NCBI RefSeq assembly: GCF_023238625.1
Contig: NZ_CP096670.1
Span: forward strand, 1,415,501-1,479,500
Reading direction: 5' to 3'
From: Agarivorans sp. TSD2052
Lineage (GTDB): Bacteria > Pseudomonadota > Gammaproteobacteria > Enterobacterales > Celerinatantimonadaceae
DNA: 64,000 nucleotides
Of the stretch, positions 32,389 through 40,755 are shown piece by piece. The notes below the pieces were generated by a model. The model was not told the DNA's origin and made no database searches. It saw nothing but the letters and a program-made list of their open reading frames with translations. Numbering within the stretch: position 1 is the stretch's first letter; each line of letters opens with the position of its first letter. The position numbers were made by a program, and so were the translations under genes.

Positions 32389-33111
32389 ATGTTGCGTCAT
32401 ATAGGGGCGGTTGTCATTTTTCTTAGTGGCTTACTTAGTAGCACAACTAAAGCGCATAGCCTTGAAGAGATAACTTTTTATAGTGAAGAGTTTTTCCCGT
32501 ACAACTATACCGAAAATCTGCAAGTCACAGGCTTTTCCGTTGAGTTACTGGGTTTAGTGTTTAAACAGTTGGGTAGCCCACCTCCAGAGGTGAAAATTGT
32601 GCCCTGGAAGCGTGGTTACACTTTACTTGAAAAGCTTGACTACACAGCACTGTTTTCGACCATAAAAACTGAACAACGTTTTCCTCTATTTCACTGGGCT
32701 TGTCCCATTAATCGAAGCAGTGCAAATTTGTATGTACTCAGTGATAGCCAATTATCTGTCCAAAATTTGGCTGATTTAAGCGCTTATAAAATCGCGGTCT
32801 TAAAAGATCAAGCCATAGAAGCTTATTTGCACAAAGCTGGCTTACAGTTTAGCGCAGTGCCTACCAAATCAGTGGAGCAATCATTTAAGTTATTAGCCTT
32901 GCGAAGGGTAGACATGATTGCGCTAGTTTCAGAGTATTTAGATGACCACCCGCGTAGCTTTAAACCGATATATCAACTTTTTGAGAAAGAATATTGCTTT
33001 GCCTTTAACTCATCTTTAAGTACTAAGGAGCTCAATCGTTTTCAACAAGCCTTAGCGCAAGTCCGCTTATCTCAAGATTATAGCGACTTATATACCAAGT
33101 ATTTTGAATAG
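32389..33111 (+). CDS. Family 3-like periplasmic substrate-binding protein
   Basis: A 240-aa SBP_bac_3-type protein: signal peptide 1-22 (ending TTKAHS), then ITFYSEEFFPYNYTENLQVTGFSVELL, the usual amino-acid-binding start of this fold. No transporter genes accompany it; many marine gammaproteobacteria carry such orphan proteins of unknown role. Longer in-frame starts (32164) overlap the divergent gene; the ATG at 32389 has AAGGA five bases upstream and a clean signal peptide. Confidence 0.82.
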   Translation: MLRHIGAVVIFLSGLLSSTTKAHSLEEITFYSEEFFPYNYTENLQVTGFSVELLGLVFKQLGSPPPEVKIVPWKRGYTLLEKLDYTALFSTIKTEQRFPLFHWACPINRSSANLYVLSDSQLSVQNLADLSAYKIAVLKDQAIEAYLHKAGLQFSAVPTKSVEQSFKLLALRRVDMIALVSEYLDDHPRSFKPIYQLFEKEYCFAFNSSLSTKELNRFQQALAQVRLSQDYSDLYTKYFE

Positions 33112-33282
33112 CCCTTAAAGGTCAATATAACTGCTACTTTAGTAGTAGAAAGATGTTAATGCCTTGTTAATGTTATGAGTAGTGTTTAGGATGAAAAATC
33201 AACAAAATCATTGAAGTGTCGTCTCATAAATTGTCGGTTTGGCTTCAGCTTCAGTAAGTCTGTTACTAAGGAGAGTAAAACT

Positions 33283-34287
33283 ATGCGTTTCTGGCTTAGA
33301 AAGGCTGCACTACTTGCTAGTGTTTTAACCTTTACCGTGCAAGCTGATAGCGGCACTAATTACCTATTAGCGACTGCCAGTACAGGTGGTACTTATTACC
33401 CAGTTGGTGTGGCTTTAGCTACCTTAACTAAAGTGAAAATCCAACCGAAACACAAAGTCAGTGTCTCTGCGATTAACTCGGCCGGTTCCGGTGAAAATAT
33501 TAAACTGCTGCGTGATAAAGAAGCGCAATTTGCGATTTTACAAGGCTTATATGGCTCTTATGCAGTGAATGGCACGGGCCCGCTTGAAAAAGAAGGCAAG
33601 CAAGCCCATTTACGCTCTATCACCATGTTATGGCAGAACGTTGAGCAATTTGTGGTTAAGAAAGAGTATGCCAAGAATGGTGACCTCAGTGATTTACTGG
33701 CCCTAACGGGTGAGAAGCTTGCATTAGGTAAAAAGAACTCCGGCACAATCGGGTCTAATCGCTTTTTGTTAGGTAACTTAGGGGTTGATATCGACAAGCA
33801 AATGGAATTGTTTTCTGCTGGATATGGCCCTTCTGCTGAAGCACTACAAAATGGTCAAGTAGCCGGTATTAATACACCCGCTGGTGCACCAACCGGTGCC
33901 GTGACTAAGTTATTTGCAGCGGCTGCAAAAGATGTCGCCCCTCTAGATGTTACTGACCAGCAAATAGAGCAAGCCAATGGGGGCTTAGGTTTATGGACCC
34001 GCTATGTGATTCCGGCTGGGACTTACCCAAAACAAGATAATGATTGGAACACCATGGCTCAGCCAAATTTCTTGGCGGTACACGCCGATGTTGATGAAGA
34101 GTTTGTTTACCTGCTCACCAAAACTATTTATGAAAACCTCGGTTTTTTGCAGGCGATTCATAAAGCCACCAATGCGATGGCTTTAGAGAAAGCATTAGCC
34201 GGTTTGCCTGCACCACTTCACCCTGGCGCCGCTCGCTATTACCGAGAAGCAGGGTTAACCATCCCAGATAACTTAGTTGCTAACTAA
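33283..34287 (+). CDS. TAXI-family TRAP transporter solute-binding subunit
   Basis: A 334-aa periplasmic TAXI protein: signal peptide 1-21, then LLATASTGGTYYPVGVALATL, the TAXI signature, and later AGYGPSAEALQNGQVAGI and a GAARYYREAGL C-terminus. Substrates of the family include glutamate and other carboxylates; this one is not assignable. The start at 33283 has GGAG upstream; a longer in-frame ATG (33211) has neither signal peptide nor ribosome-binding site. It pairs with the fused permease at 34354. Confidence 0.94.
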   Translation: MRFWLRKAALLASVLTFTVQADSGTNYLLATASTGGTYYPVGVALATLTKVKIQPKHKVSVSAINSAGSGENIKLLRDKEAQFAILQGLYGSYAVNGTGPLEKEGKQAHLRSITMLWQNVEQFVVKKEYAKNGDLSDLLALTGEKLALGKKNSGTIGSNRFLLGNLGVDIDKQMELFSAGYGPSAEALQNGQVAGINTPAGAPTGAVTKLFAAAAKDVAPLDVTDQQIEQANGGLGLWTRYVIPAGTYPKQDNDWNTMAQPNFLAVHADVDEEFVYLLTKTIYENLGFLQAIHKATNAMALEKALAGLPAPLHPGAARYYREAGLTIPDNLVAN

Positions 34288-34311
34288 GTCTTTTCAGCTA
34301 GATAGCCCCTG

Positions 34312-34332
34312 TCAGGGGCTATTTAACTAACC
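34312..34332 (+). other. Intercistronic hairpin in the TRAP operon
   Basis: ATAGCCCCT and AGGGGCTAT form a 9-bp stem with a 3-nt loop between the binding-protein gene and its permease, with only a short T-rich tail. Such hairpins commonly stabilise upstream mRNA or partly terminate, giving much more binding protein than permease. Confidence 0.6.
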
Positions 34333-34353
34333 ACTTCCCAGGATATTTTTACT

Positions 34354-36450
34354 ATGCAATGGAATGCTGTACCTGAAAGTATTCGTCAAGAAATTGAAGA
34401 CACGCGTGCCGTCCCTCTGGTGTATGTTCTAGGGATCATTATTAGTCTCGGCCATGTTTATTTTAATATTTTTGCCGACATAGCGGTGTTACAACAAAAT
34501 ATTTTGCACTTTGCGGGCTTCGTTTTATTGTGCGGTTTACTGAAGCCGCTAGCAAAACATCGTTTCACCACTTGGCTAGACCGGGGGTGGGTAGTGGCTA
34601 TCGCATGCTCTGCGGTGTATTTGTTGTTTGCTGAAGACTTGATCTATGAACGGGGGGTTCGTCTTGTTGCTCTAGATTGGCTATGTGGAACCATTGTTAT
34701 AGTGGGAGCCATCGATATGACCCGCCGAGCGACCGGTTGGGTTATTCCGGTTCTCATTGTTACTGCTATTTCTTATCTGGCTTGGTGGGGCAATTACGTT
34801 CCTGGGGTATTTCAATTTAAAGGTTTAAGTTTAGAAACGCTGTTATTTAGAAGTATTTATGGCGATGATGCCATCTTTGGCAACATCGCTAGAATATCCG
34901 CTAGCTTTGTTTTCATGTTCATTTTGTTTGGTGCTTTTTTATTACGTTCAGGGGCTGGCGACTTTGTTATTCACCTCTCTAAAAGCATCGCCAGTCGCAT
35001 GGTTGGTGGCCCTGGTATTGTGGCAATAATTGCCTCCGGATTAACAGGAACAATTTCTGGTAGTGCGGTTGCTAACACGGCCTCTACAGGTGTGGTGACC
35101 ATTCCCTTAATGAAAAACGCTGGCTTTAGTGCGCGCTTTGCTGCTGCTGTTGAAGCCTCCGCTTCTACTGGCGGGCAAATCGTTCCGCCTATAATGGGGG
35201 CAGGGGCGTTTGTCATGGCCAGTTATACGCAGATCCCTTACAGTACTATTGTAATGGTAAGCATATTGCCCGCTATTTTGTATTTTGCCTCTTTAGTTTT
35301 TTATGTGCGCACCGAATCTTATAAGTCTGGTTTGACTCGAATAATGGAACCTAGTGCTCCCTTATTGCCGATGGTAATGCGAGAAGGCTTGTCGTTTATT
35401 GTTCCTGTTACCTTGCTTATTGTGCTGTTAGTGATTGGCTACACTCCCACTTACGCAGCGGTTGTTGCCATCATTGCTGTTATCGTCAGTTCATGGTTTA
35501 CCCCTAACAAAATGGGGTTAAGAGCCATCGCAGACGCGTTTGCTTTGGGTTCTAGAAACATGGTGGTGACAGCCATTCTGTTATGCTCGGTAGGTCTGAT
35601 TGTTAATGTCATCGCTACTGCTGGAATTGGCAATACCTTTTCTTTGATGATTACAGAGTGGTCAGGCGGGAGCTTATTAGTGGCAATGCTATTGGTGGCC
35701 ATCGCTTCTTTAGTGCTGGGTATGGGACTGCCAGTAACGGCATCTTATATTGTATTAGCGACCTTATCTGCACCTGCATTGTTGCAATTAATGGCCAATA
35801 CAGAGTTAGTTAATGTTTTAAGTTCGGGTGACATTAGTGCCGAGGTTCAAGCTGTATTAGCCTTAGTTGGCGTGAGCCCAGAGCAGGGGGCTTTGAGTGT
35901 TAGTCAGGCGCAACAGTTGATACAACAAATGCCAGATGAAATGATGGCGCTGTTAAGACCGATGTTGCTTGACGATGCTACCATCGCGATGCTGCTGTTA
36001 GCATCGCATCTGGTGATATTTTGGTTATCGCAAGATAGCAATGTTACCCCTCCGGTATGCCTATGTACCTTTACGGCTGCAGCTATTGCTAAATCACCGC
36101 CAATGGCCACCGGATTTACCTCTTGGAAGATTGCTAAAGGCCTTTATATTATTCCACTATTATTTGCCTATACGCCGCTCGTCCATGGCGACTGGCTGGC
36201 TGCGTTGTGGGTGTTTACTTTTGCTCTTCCGGGTTTATATGCCTTTACTTTAGTCATGCAAGGCTGGCACAAACGTAAATTGTTGTTGTGGGAACGAGCT
36301 TCATTTGGGCTCTTAGCCTTACTGTTATTATGCCCATTACCATGGCTCTGGCAGTTACTCTCGCTATGTAGTCTAGTCATCTTGGTTGGATATTTAAGTC
36401 GTAGTGCGAATAAGCGCTTAGCTGCAGATCTTAGTAGATCTGCGGTGTAA
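34354..36450 (+). CDS. TRAP transporter permease, fused 4TM/12TM
   Basis: A 698-aa membrane protein joining the small (DctQ-like, residues about 1-170) and large (DctM-like, from about 180) TRAP subunits, the form that partners TAXI binding proteins. Typical motifs are SGSAVANTASTGVVTIPLMKNAG-like (about 230-250), EASASTGGQIVPPIMGAGAF and GMGLPVTASYIVLATLSAPAL. It imports an organic acid using an ion gradient. It follows the binding protein by 66 bp. Confidence 0.95.
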   Translation: MQWNAVPESIRQEIEDTRAVPLVYVLGIIISLGHVYFNIFADIAVLQQNILHFAGFVLLCGLLKPLAKHRFTTWLDRGWVVAIACSAVYLLFAEDLIYERGVRLVALDWLCGTIVIVGAIDMTRRATGWVIPVLIVTAISYLAWWGNYVPGVFQFKGLSLETLLFRSIYGDDAIFGNIARISASFVFMFILFGAFLLRSGAGDFVIHLSKSIASRMVGGPGIVAIIASGLTGTISGSAVANTASTGVVTIPLMKNAGFSARFAAAVEASASTGGQIVPPIMGAGAFVMASYTQIPYSTIVMVSILPAILYFASLVFYVRTESYKSGLTRIMEPSAPLLPMVMREGLSFIVPVTLLIVLLVIGYTPTYAAVVAIIAVIVSSWFTPNKMGLRAIADAFALGSRNMVVTAILLCSVGLIVNVIATAGIGNTFSLMITEWSGGSLLVAMLLVAIASLVLGMGLPVTASYIVLATLSAPALLQLMANTELVNVLSSGDISAEVQAVLALVGVSPEQGALSVSQAQQLIQQMPDEMMALLRPMLLDDATIAMLLLASHLVIFWLSQDSNVTPPVCLCTFTAAAIAKSPPMATGFTSWKIAKGLYIIPLLFAYTPLVHGDWLAALWVFTFALPGLYAFTLVMQGWHKRKLLLWERASFGLLALLLLCPLPWLWQLLSLCSLVILVGYLSRSANKRLAADLSRSAV

Positions 36451-36612
36451 TGTTTTGCTGCATATTAATGATGAATTATTTCATTGGCTGGCCTGTCATT
36501 TTGAGCTGACTCACAGTTTACTATTATGCTTAGCTACGGGGTAAAATGTGGCTGGTAAGCCAACAAAGACGGGGTACTATGTTTTTTTTAGTGTTCACTT
36601 ATAGAAGGCTGT

Positions 36613-37611
36613 ATGTCAACCGAAATGTTTAATTGGGGGGTGATAGCCCCCGGTAGGATAGCCCGCAACTTTGCTGAAGGCTTAGCGGTTATTCCTGATG
36701 CTTGTCTTTATGCGGTCGCCAGCTCTAATTTAGATAGAGCTAAAGCGTTTGCAGCAGATTTTTCAGCTCAGCATGCCATGGATGATTATCAATGCTTGGT
36801 TAATGATCCCGCGGTGGATGCCATCTATATTGCTAATCCACATCGTTTTCATTTTGACAGTATAAAAATGTGCTTAGAAGCGGGTAAAGCCGTGCTGTGC
36901 GAGAAACCCTTAACTGTTACCGCCAAACAGTCGCAACAGCTTGTCGACATTGCCCAGCAAAATAATGTTTTTTTGATGGAAGCGCTATGGTCTAGGTTTC
37001 AACCTGCTTGGCAGCAAGTTCGTCGTTGGCTGGACGAAAAATGCATTGGCGACATCAAGCTGATCAACTCTTCATTTGGCTTCAATATTCCCCGAGACGA
37101 AACTGACCGCTTACTTAATCTAGAGCTTGCTGGTGGCTCGCTACTGGATATGGGGGTATATAATGTGTCGTTATCGCAATTTGTGATGGGGGATAATCCG
37201 GTTAGTGTACTTGCCGATGGGCATGTAGGCGTGACCGGCGTCGACGAACGTACCACGGCAATATTGCGCTACCCAACGGCTGTAAGTCAGTTCACCTGTA
37301 ACTTTCTGGCCGATACCGCAAATGACTTTACTATTTACGGTACCAAAGGGCGGATTACGATCCCCAGTATGTTTTGGGTCGCTACTAAGGCCTCTATTTG
37401 CATTAGCGGAGAAGTAGAGAAAACATTCGACTTTCCATTTAAGGCCTCTGGCTTTGAATACCAAATTGAAGAAGTGATGCGCTGCGTTCGCAATGGCAAG
37501 CTTCAAAGTGAGGTGATTAGTTGGAATGACAGTGTTGCTACCATGCAAGTGATGGATGAAATATTGAATCAAATAGGGGTTAGTTATCCTTTCGTTGCCA
37601 GTGGTGATTAA
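36613..37611 (+). CDS. Gfo/Idh/MocA-family oxidoreductase
   Basis: A 332-aa NAD(P)-dependent oxidoreductase: N-terminal Rossmann fold with GVIAPGRIARNFAEGL (residues 9-24), the conserved EKP motif in VLCEKPLTVTAKQ (about 94-106), and a C-terminal alpha/beta domain. The closest familiar subgroup is the dimeric dihydrodiol dehydrogenase/xylose dehydrogenase type. Substrate unknown. It is 163 bp after the TRAP genes, with no evidence for co-transcription. Confidence 0.88.
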   Translation: MSTEMFNWGVIAPGRIARNFAEGLAVIPDACLYAVASSNLDRAKAFAADFSAQHAMDDYQCLVNDPAVDAIYIANPHRFHFDSIKMCLEAGKAVLCEKPLTVTAKQSQQLVDIAQQNNVFLMEALWSRFQPAWQQVRRWLDEKCIGDIKLINSSFGFNIPRDETDRLLNLELAGGSLLDMGVYNVSLSQFVMGDNPVSVLADGHVGVTGVDERTTAILRYPTAVSQFTCNFLADTANDFTIYGTKGRITIPSMFWVATKASICISGEVEKTFDFPFKASGFEYQIEEVMRCVRNGKLQSEVISWNDSVATMQVMDEILNQIGVSYPFVASGD

Positions 37612-37720
37612 GATTTCATCACTTAATCAGAAACTTCAGTCCAATTGACTGAATTGCGAGCGGTTGAACAGAATTAGCCTTTACTTTTGAAAGTCATATA
37701 CGTAATATTCACACCGCTGC

Positions 37721-37811
37721 GGAGGGGTGGCAGAGTGGTCGAATGCACCGGTCTTGAAAACCGGCAAGGGTTAATAGCCCTTCGAGAGTTCAAATCTCTC
37801 CTCCTCCGCCA
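37721..37811 (+). tRNA. tRNA-Ser(UGA), copy 1
   Basis: A 91-nt class II tRNA with acceptor GGAGGGG/CTCCTCC, a long variable arm, anticodon loop CTTGAAA (anticodon UGA), discriminator G and encoded CCA. It is identical to the copy at 37865. Confidence 0.98.
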
Positions 37812-37821
37812 TATTAAGACT

Positions 37822-37844
37822 GCCATGCAAAGCATGGCTTTTTT
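37822..37844 (+). terminator. Terminator after tRNA-Ser copy 1
   Basis: GCCATGC and GCATGGC form a 7-bp stem with an AAA loop followed by six T, 10 bp after the first tRNA-Ser and before the second. Confidence 0.85.
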
Positions 37845-37864
37845 AATCGCAGCAACACCCCTGC

Positions 37865-37955
37865 GGAGGGGTGGCAGAGTGGTCGAATGCACCGGTCTTG
37901 AAAACCGGCAAGGGTTAATAGCCCTTCGAGAGTTCAAATCTCTCCTCCTCCGCCA
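37865..37955 (+). tRNA. tRNA-Ser(UGA), copy 2
   Basis: A 91-nt copy identical in sequence to the first tRNA-Ser(UGA), 53 bp downstream of it. The short 5' flank CTGC is shared by both. Confidence 0.98.
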
Positions 37956-37964
37956 TTTTAAAAA

Positions 37965-37988
37965 GCCACGCTATCGCGTGGCTTTTTT
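37965..37988 (+). terminator. Terminator after tRNA-Ser copy 2
   Basis: GCCACGC and GCGTGGC form a 7-bp stem with a TATC loop followed by six T, 9 bp after the second tRNA. Its sequence differs from the first terminator. Confidence 0.88.
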
Positions 37989-38020
37989 CGTTTCATCTCC
38001 CGCTCCTAAATAATCGAGAA

Positions 38021-39070
38021 TTACTTAGAACGTCGTATTGCTCGTCGGAGTCTTTCTACTGGTATATCTATACACTTTATAACTATCAGTGATAGCAATG
38101 TGAGTAAAGTGAACACGGTCACCAAATCAAGGCTACCAAAAACAGGCTTAAACCTCGCTACTTCGCCTAGTAAGAGCACACTTGCGATCATCGATGCTTG
38201 GTAGTGAAGAAGGTAAATGGGGTATGAAAAGTCGCCAATAAACTTGTCTAAGTTCTTACTTATTAAATGGCTCACTTGGTAACCCATTGCCAAGCTCATC
38301 ACTAATAGAGCACTAATTAGCATGTTTAAGTAAAAGAGTAGTTCAACGACACGATGGTCTAAACCTTGAGGTATTAGCCACGCCACTACCGCTGAAATAG
38401 TTACCATAAGGATCAAAATAACCGCGGGGTGTTTTAAAAACACGTTCCAGCTTTTAGGGATGCTTTGGTTTTTTACCATAAAGTAAATCAGTGAGCCTAT
38501 TGCAAAGGGCAAAGAACCTGCTGGAATAGAGAAGTAACGAGCATGCCAAAATAAATCAACTGTGTAGCTAAACACTACGAAAGCTATCGATAAGCCCAAC
38601 CAAATATAGGTTCTTATTAATGTTTTAGATACACCTAAACAAATGGCGATATAAAAGAATATTTCTACCGTAAGCGCCCAAGTGGCGGGCGACAATCGTG
38701 GAGTAATCGTATGAGGGATCCAGTGTGGGAAAATCATCGTAATGTTAGATAGAATACTTAAGCTATCATGCGGTAATCGTATTGTTGAAAAGCCCGTCTC
38801 AGGTAGATAGTTGGCCAACACTATGAGTAAAATAAGGCTGGTGATACAGGCAAACCAATAGGCTGGGTAAAGCCGTAAAAAGCGATTAAGGGCGAATCGT
38901 TTACGGCCACTATTGCTATACCCGTAACTATTTTGCATCACATAAGTCATGAGGTAGCCACTAAGAATATAGAAGCCAAAGACAGCAAAGCGACCAAAGT
39001 CGCTGAGCCAAAATATATGACCAAATACCACCATTAAAGCCCAGAAAGTTCTTACAGATCCAAACACCAA
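38021..39070 (-). CDS. Acyltransferase family 3 (OafA/YrhL-like) membrane protein
   Basis: A 349-aa integral membrane protein with about ten hydrophobic segments. The N-terminus has the family pattern FWALMVVFGHIFWLS with the conserved His in the first helix, then FFYILSGYLMTYV-like and RFLRLYPAYWFA. Members O-acylate surface polysaccharides, LPS or periplasmic glycans. No polysaccharide cluster surrounds it, so its acceptor is unknown. Confidence 0.88.
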   Translation of the reverse strand: MVFGSVRTFWALMVVFGHIFWLSDFGRFAVFGFYILSGYLMTYVMQNSYGYSNSGRKRFALNRFLRLYPAYWFACITSLILLIVLANYLPETGFSTIRLPHDSLSILSNITMIFPHWIPHTITPRLSPATWALTVEIFFYIAICLGVSKTLIRTYIWLGLSIAFVVFSYTVDLFWHARYFSIPAGSLPFAIGSLIYFMVKNQSIPKSWNVFLKHPAVILILMVTISAVVAWLIPQGLDHRVVELLFYLNMLISALLVMSLAMGYQVSHLISKNLDKFIGDFSYPIYLLHYQASMIASVLLLGEVARFKPVFGSLDLVTVFTLLTLLSLIVIKCIDIPVERLRRAIRRSK

Positions 39071-39176
39071 AATCCCTTTTAGTTTTATAAAATCAGCGTG
39101 CTTGAATCATCGTGCTTCCGAGCGAAATAAACAACCGTAGGGTGTGCATTTTTCGTCATGGGTTTGGAATGGCAAC

Positions 39177-40532
39177 TTAAATGCTCGTATATTGCTGTAT
39201 GTAACTGCTCATGGCGTTGGCTAAATTTACCGACCAAAATTGCCCAGCAAGACTGAGTTTTACTTGGTCGTCAGCCGTGCTTACCAAACCGTTACGTTTC
39301 CACGCTTCAAATAGAGGTTGGCATTGTTTAAATAGTGTTTGACCATTGGTAAATGCACTAGCTTTAATCACCCCTCGATCACAGGCGCTGGTAATTGCGG
39401 CAGTTAATTCTGCGTTTGCAGCGGGTAAGCTGAGTTGCTCGAAACTCCAGTGATTATGCTCAATACCTGTTCTCCAACTATCAATGTTTCTTGCCTGCAT
39501 AAGCCCATAACCATTGATATTTCCACCGGCACCAGCACCAATAGGCAGTATTTCTGCCCCCTGTTTAGCTAAGCTGTTGTAGCGACTTTGTTCCCTAGGG
39601 TGACTAGCCCAATGACAGTAACTTAATTGCGAGAATGCTTTTTCCTTAAAGAACTGGTGGCCTTGTTGATACATTAAGGCCTTGTCGCTAGTGCTTAAAG
39701 GAACGTTTGCTCTACCAGCATCAATATTGCGTTGTAAGCCGCTACCGCCAAAGGTGAGTAGCTGATACAAATCTACCCCATGTACACCGCTGGAAACCAC
39801 ATCTTGCAAGTCTTGCTGCCAATTTTCAGGAGTTTGATGTGGTAAACCATAAATCAAGTCGATAGCGATAGTCGCGCTACCTGAATCAGTGAGTTGGTGT
39901 AAGCGCTCAAGTATGTATTCACGTTTATCTAGCCTTTTTGCCGCTTTACGTACTGTAGAGTTAAAGCTTTGAACACCGAAGGAAAAACGGTTAAAACCGC
40001 CGTCTAAGGCTGCTTGAAACTTGTCGTCAGTAAAGCGATTTAGCCGACCTTCAAGGGTTATTTCGCAAAGGGTAGTGAGCGAAAAATAGCGGCGAATTAG
40101 TTTACCAAGCCTTAATAATTGCTCTGCGGTCAAATCGGTAGGAGTGCCGCCGCCTACGTAAACAGCATCAAATGGTTTTGCTTGGCTCCATGCATACTGA
40201 GACTTAGCAATTAGCTCTTGTTCCAACAGCTTAAAGTAATCATCCATCATTTGCTGGCTACTGGCGTATTGAAAGAAATTGCAAAAGCTACAACGAACCC
40301 GACAAAAGGGAACATGTATGTAGATAGCCCGCGGGCGTAGGCTTGTAGCCGGAGTATCTAAGTGTTTACGCAATTCACGATGTGCTTCATCTCCAGTGAG
40401 GGTTTTTCTTTGCCCGTGTTTGGCATGCGCTGCGGTTTTTTGGGTAAAGGCGAACTGCAGTGGAGAAGGGCTTGCTTGACCGGTCATTATTTCAGGTAAT
40501 ACGATGTTGCTTGAACAGGTTGTGCTAGACAT
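39177..40532 (-). CDS. hutW: HutW/ChuW-type anaerobic heme-degrading radical SAM enzyme
   Basis: A 451-aa HemN-like radical SAM protein. The cluster motif is CRVRCSFC (Cys77, Cys81, Cys84) in YIHVPFCRVRCSFCNFFQ, followed by VYVGGGTPTDL and LIYGLPHQTPENWQ. The CX3CX2C motif and length fit both HemW/HemN and ChuW/HutW; a near-consensus Fur box 30 bp upstream of the ATG points to iron-regulated heme use, hence HutW. HutW methylates and opens the heme ring anaerobically to release iron. The usual neighbours hutX/hutZ and heme transport genes are not here. Confidence 0.8.
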   Translation of the reverse strand: MSSTTCSSNIVLPEIMTGQASPSPLQFAFTQKTAAHAKHGQRKTLTGDEAHRELRKHLDTPATSLRPRAIYIHVPFCRVRCSFCNFFQYASSQQMMDDYFKLLEQELIAKSQYAWSQAKPFDAVYVGGGTPTDLTAEQLLRLGKLIRRYFSLTTLCEITLEGRLNRFTDDKFQAALDGGFNRFSFGVQSFNSTVRKAAKRLDKREYILERLHQLTDSGSATIAIDLIYGLPHQTPENWQQDLQDVVSSGVHGVDLYQLLTFGGSGLQRNIDAGRANVPLSTSDKALMYQQGHQFFKEKAFSQLSYCHWASHPREQSRYNSLAKQGAEILPIGAGAGGNINGYGLMQARNIDSWRTGIEHNHWSFEQLSLPAANAELTAAITSACDRGVIKASAFTNGQTLFKQCQPLFEAWKRNGLVSTADDQVKLSLAGQFWSVNLANAMSSYIQQYTSI

Positions 40533-40561
40533 GACTTACTCGAGTTATCATTTAATCTAAA

Positions 40562-40576
40562 TGTAAATCATTATCA
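40562..40576 (-). promoter_or_regulatory. Fur box upstream of hutW
   Basis: On the minus strand TGATAATGATTTACA matches the 7-1-7 Fur consensus (TGATAAT-N-ATTATCA) at 12 of 14 informative positions. It lies 30 bp before the hutW start, where bound Fur would block transcription under iron sufficiency. Confidence 0.75.
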
Positions 40577-40755
40577 TTTGGGGTTTATTGATCTAGCCCA
40601 AGTTATGTTTTCAATTAAGCAGATTTTGATAAGCATCAACACCTTAGGCTAAGATGTAAATTTTTGCTGTGGTTTAAGCAATTATATCCCTGTTAGCCTG
40701 TTATAAGAGCTTGTTGTTGAACTATGATTAAGCAACTTATTGATGTCATCAAGGA

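Noticed and set aside
37674-38013. Open frames on both strands over the tRNA-Ser pair, with repeated RRGGRVVECTGLENRQG
   Set aside because: They are translations of the two tRNA-Ser genes, a common artefact.
39177-40532. Annotation as coproporphyrinogen III dehydrogenase HemN
   Set aside because: The Fur box and length favour HutW/ChuW, although the shared radical SAM core keeps HemW as an alternative.
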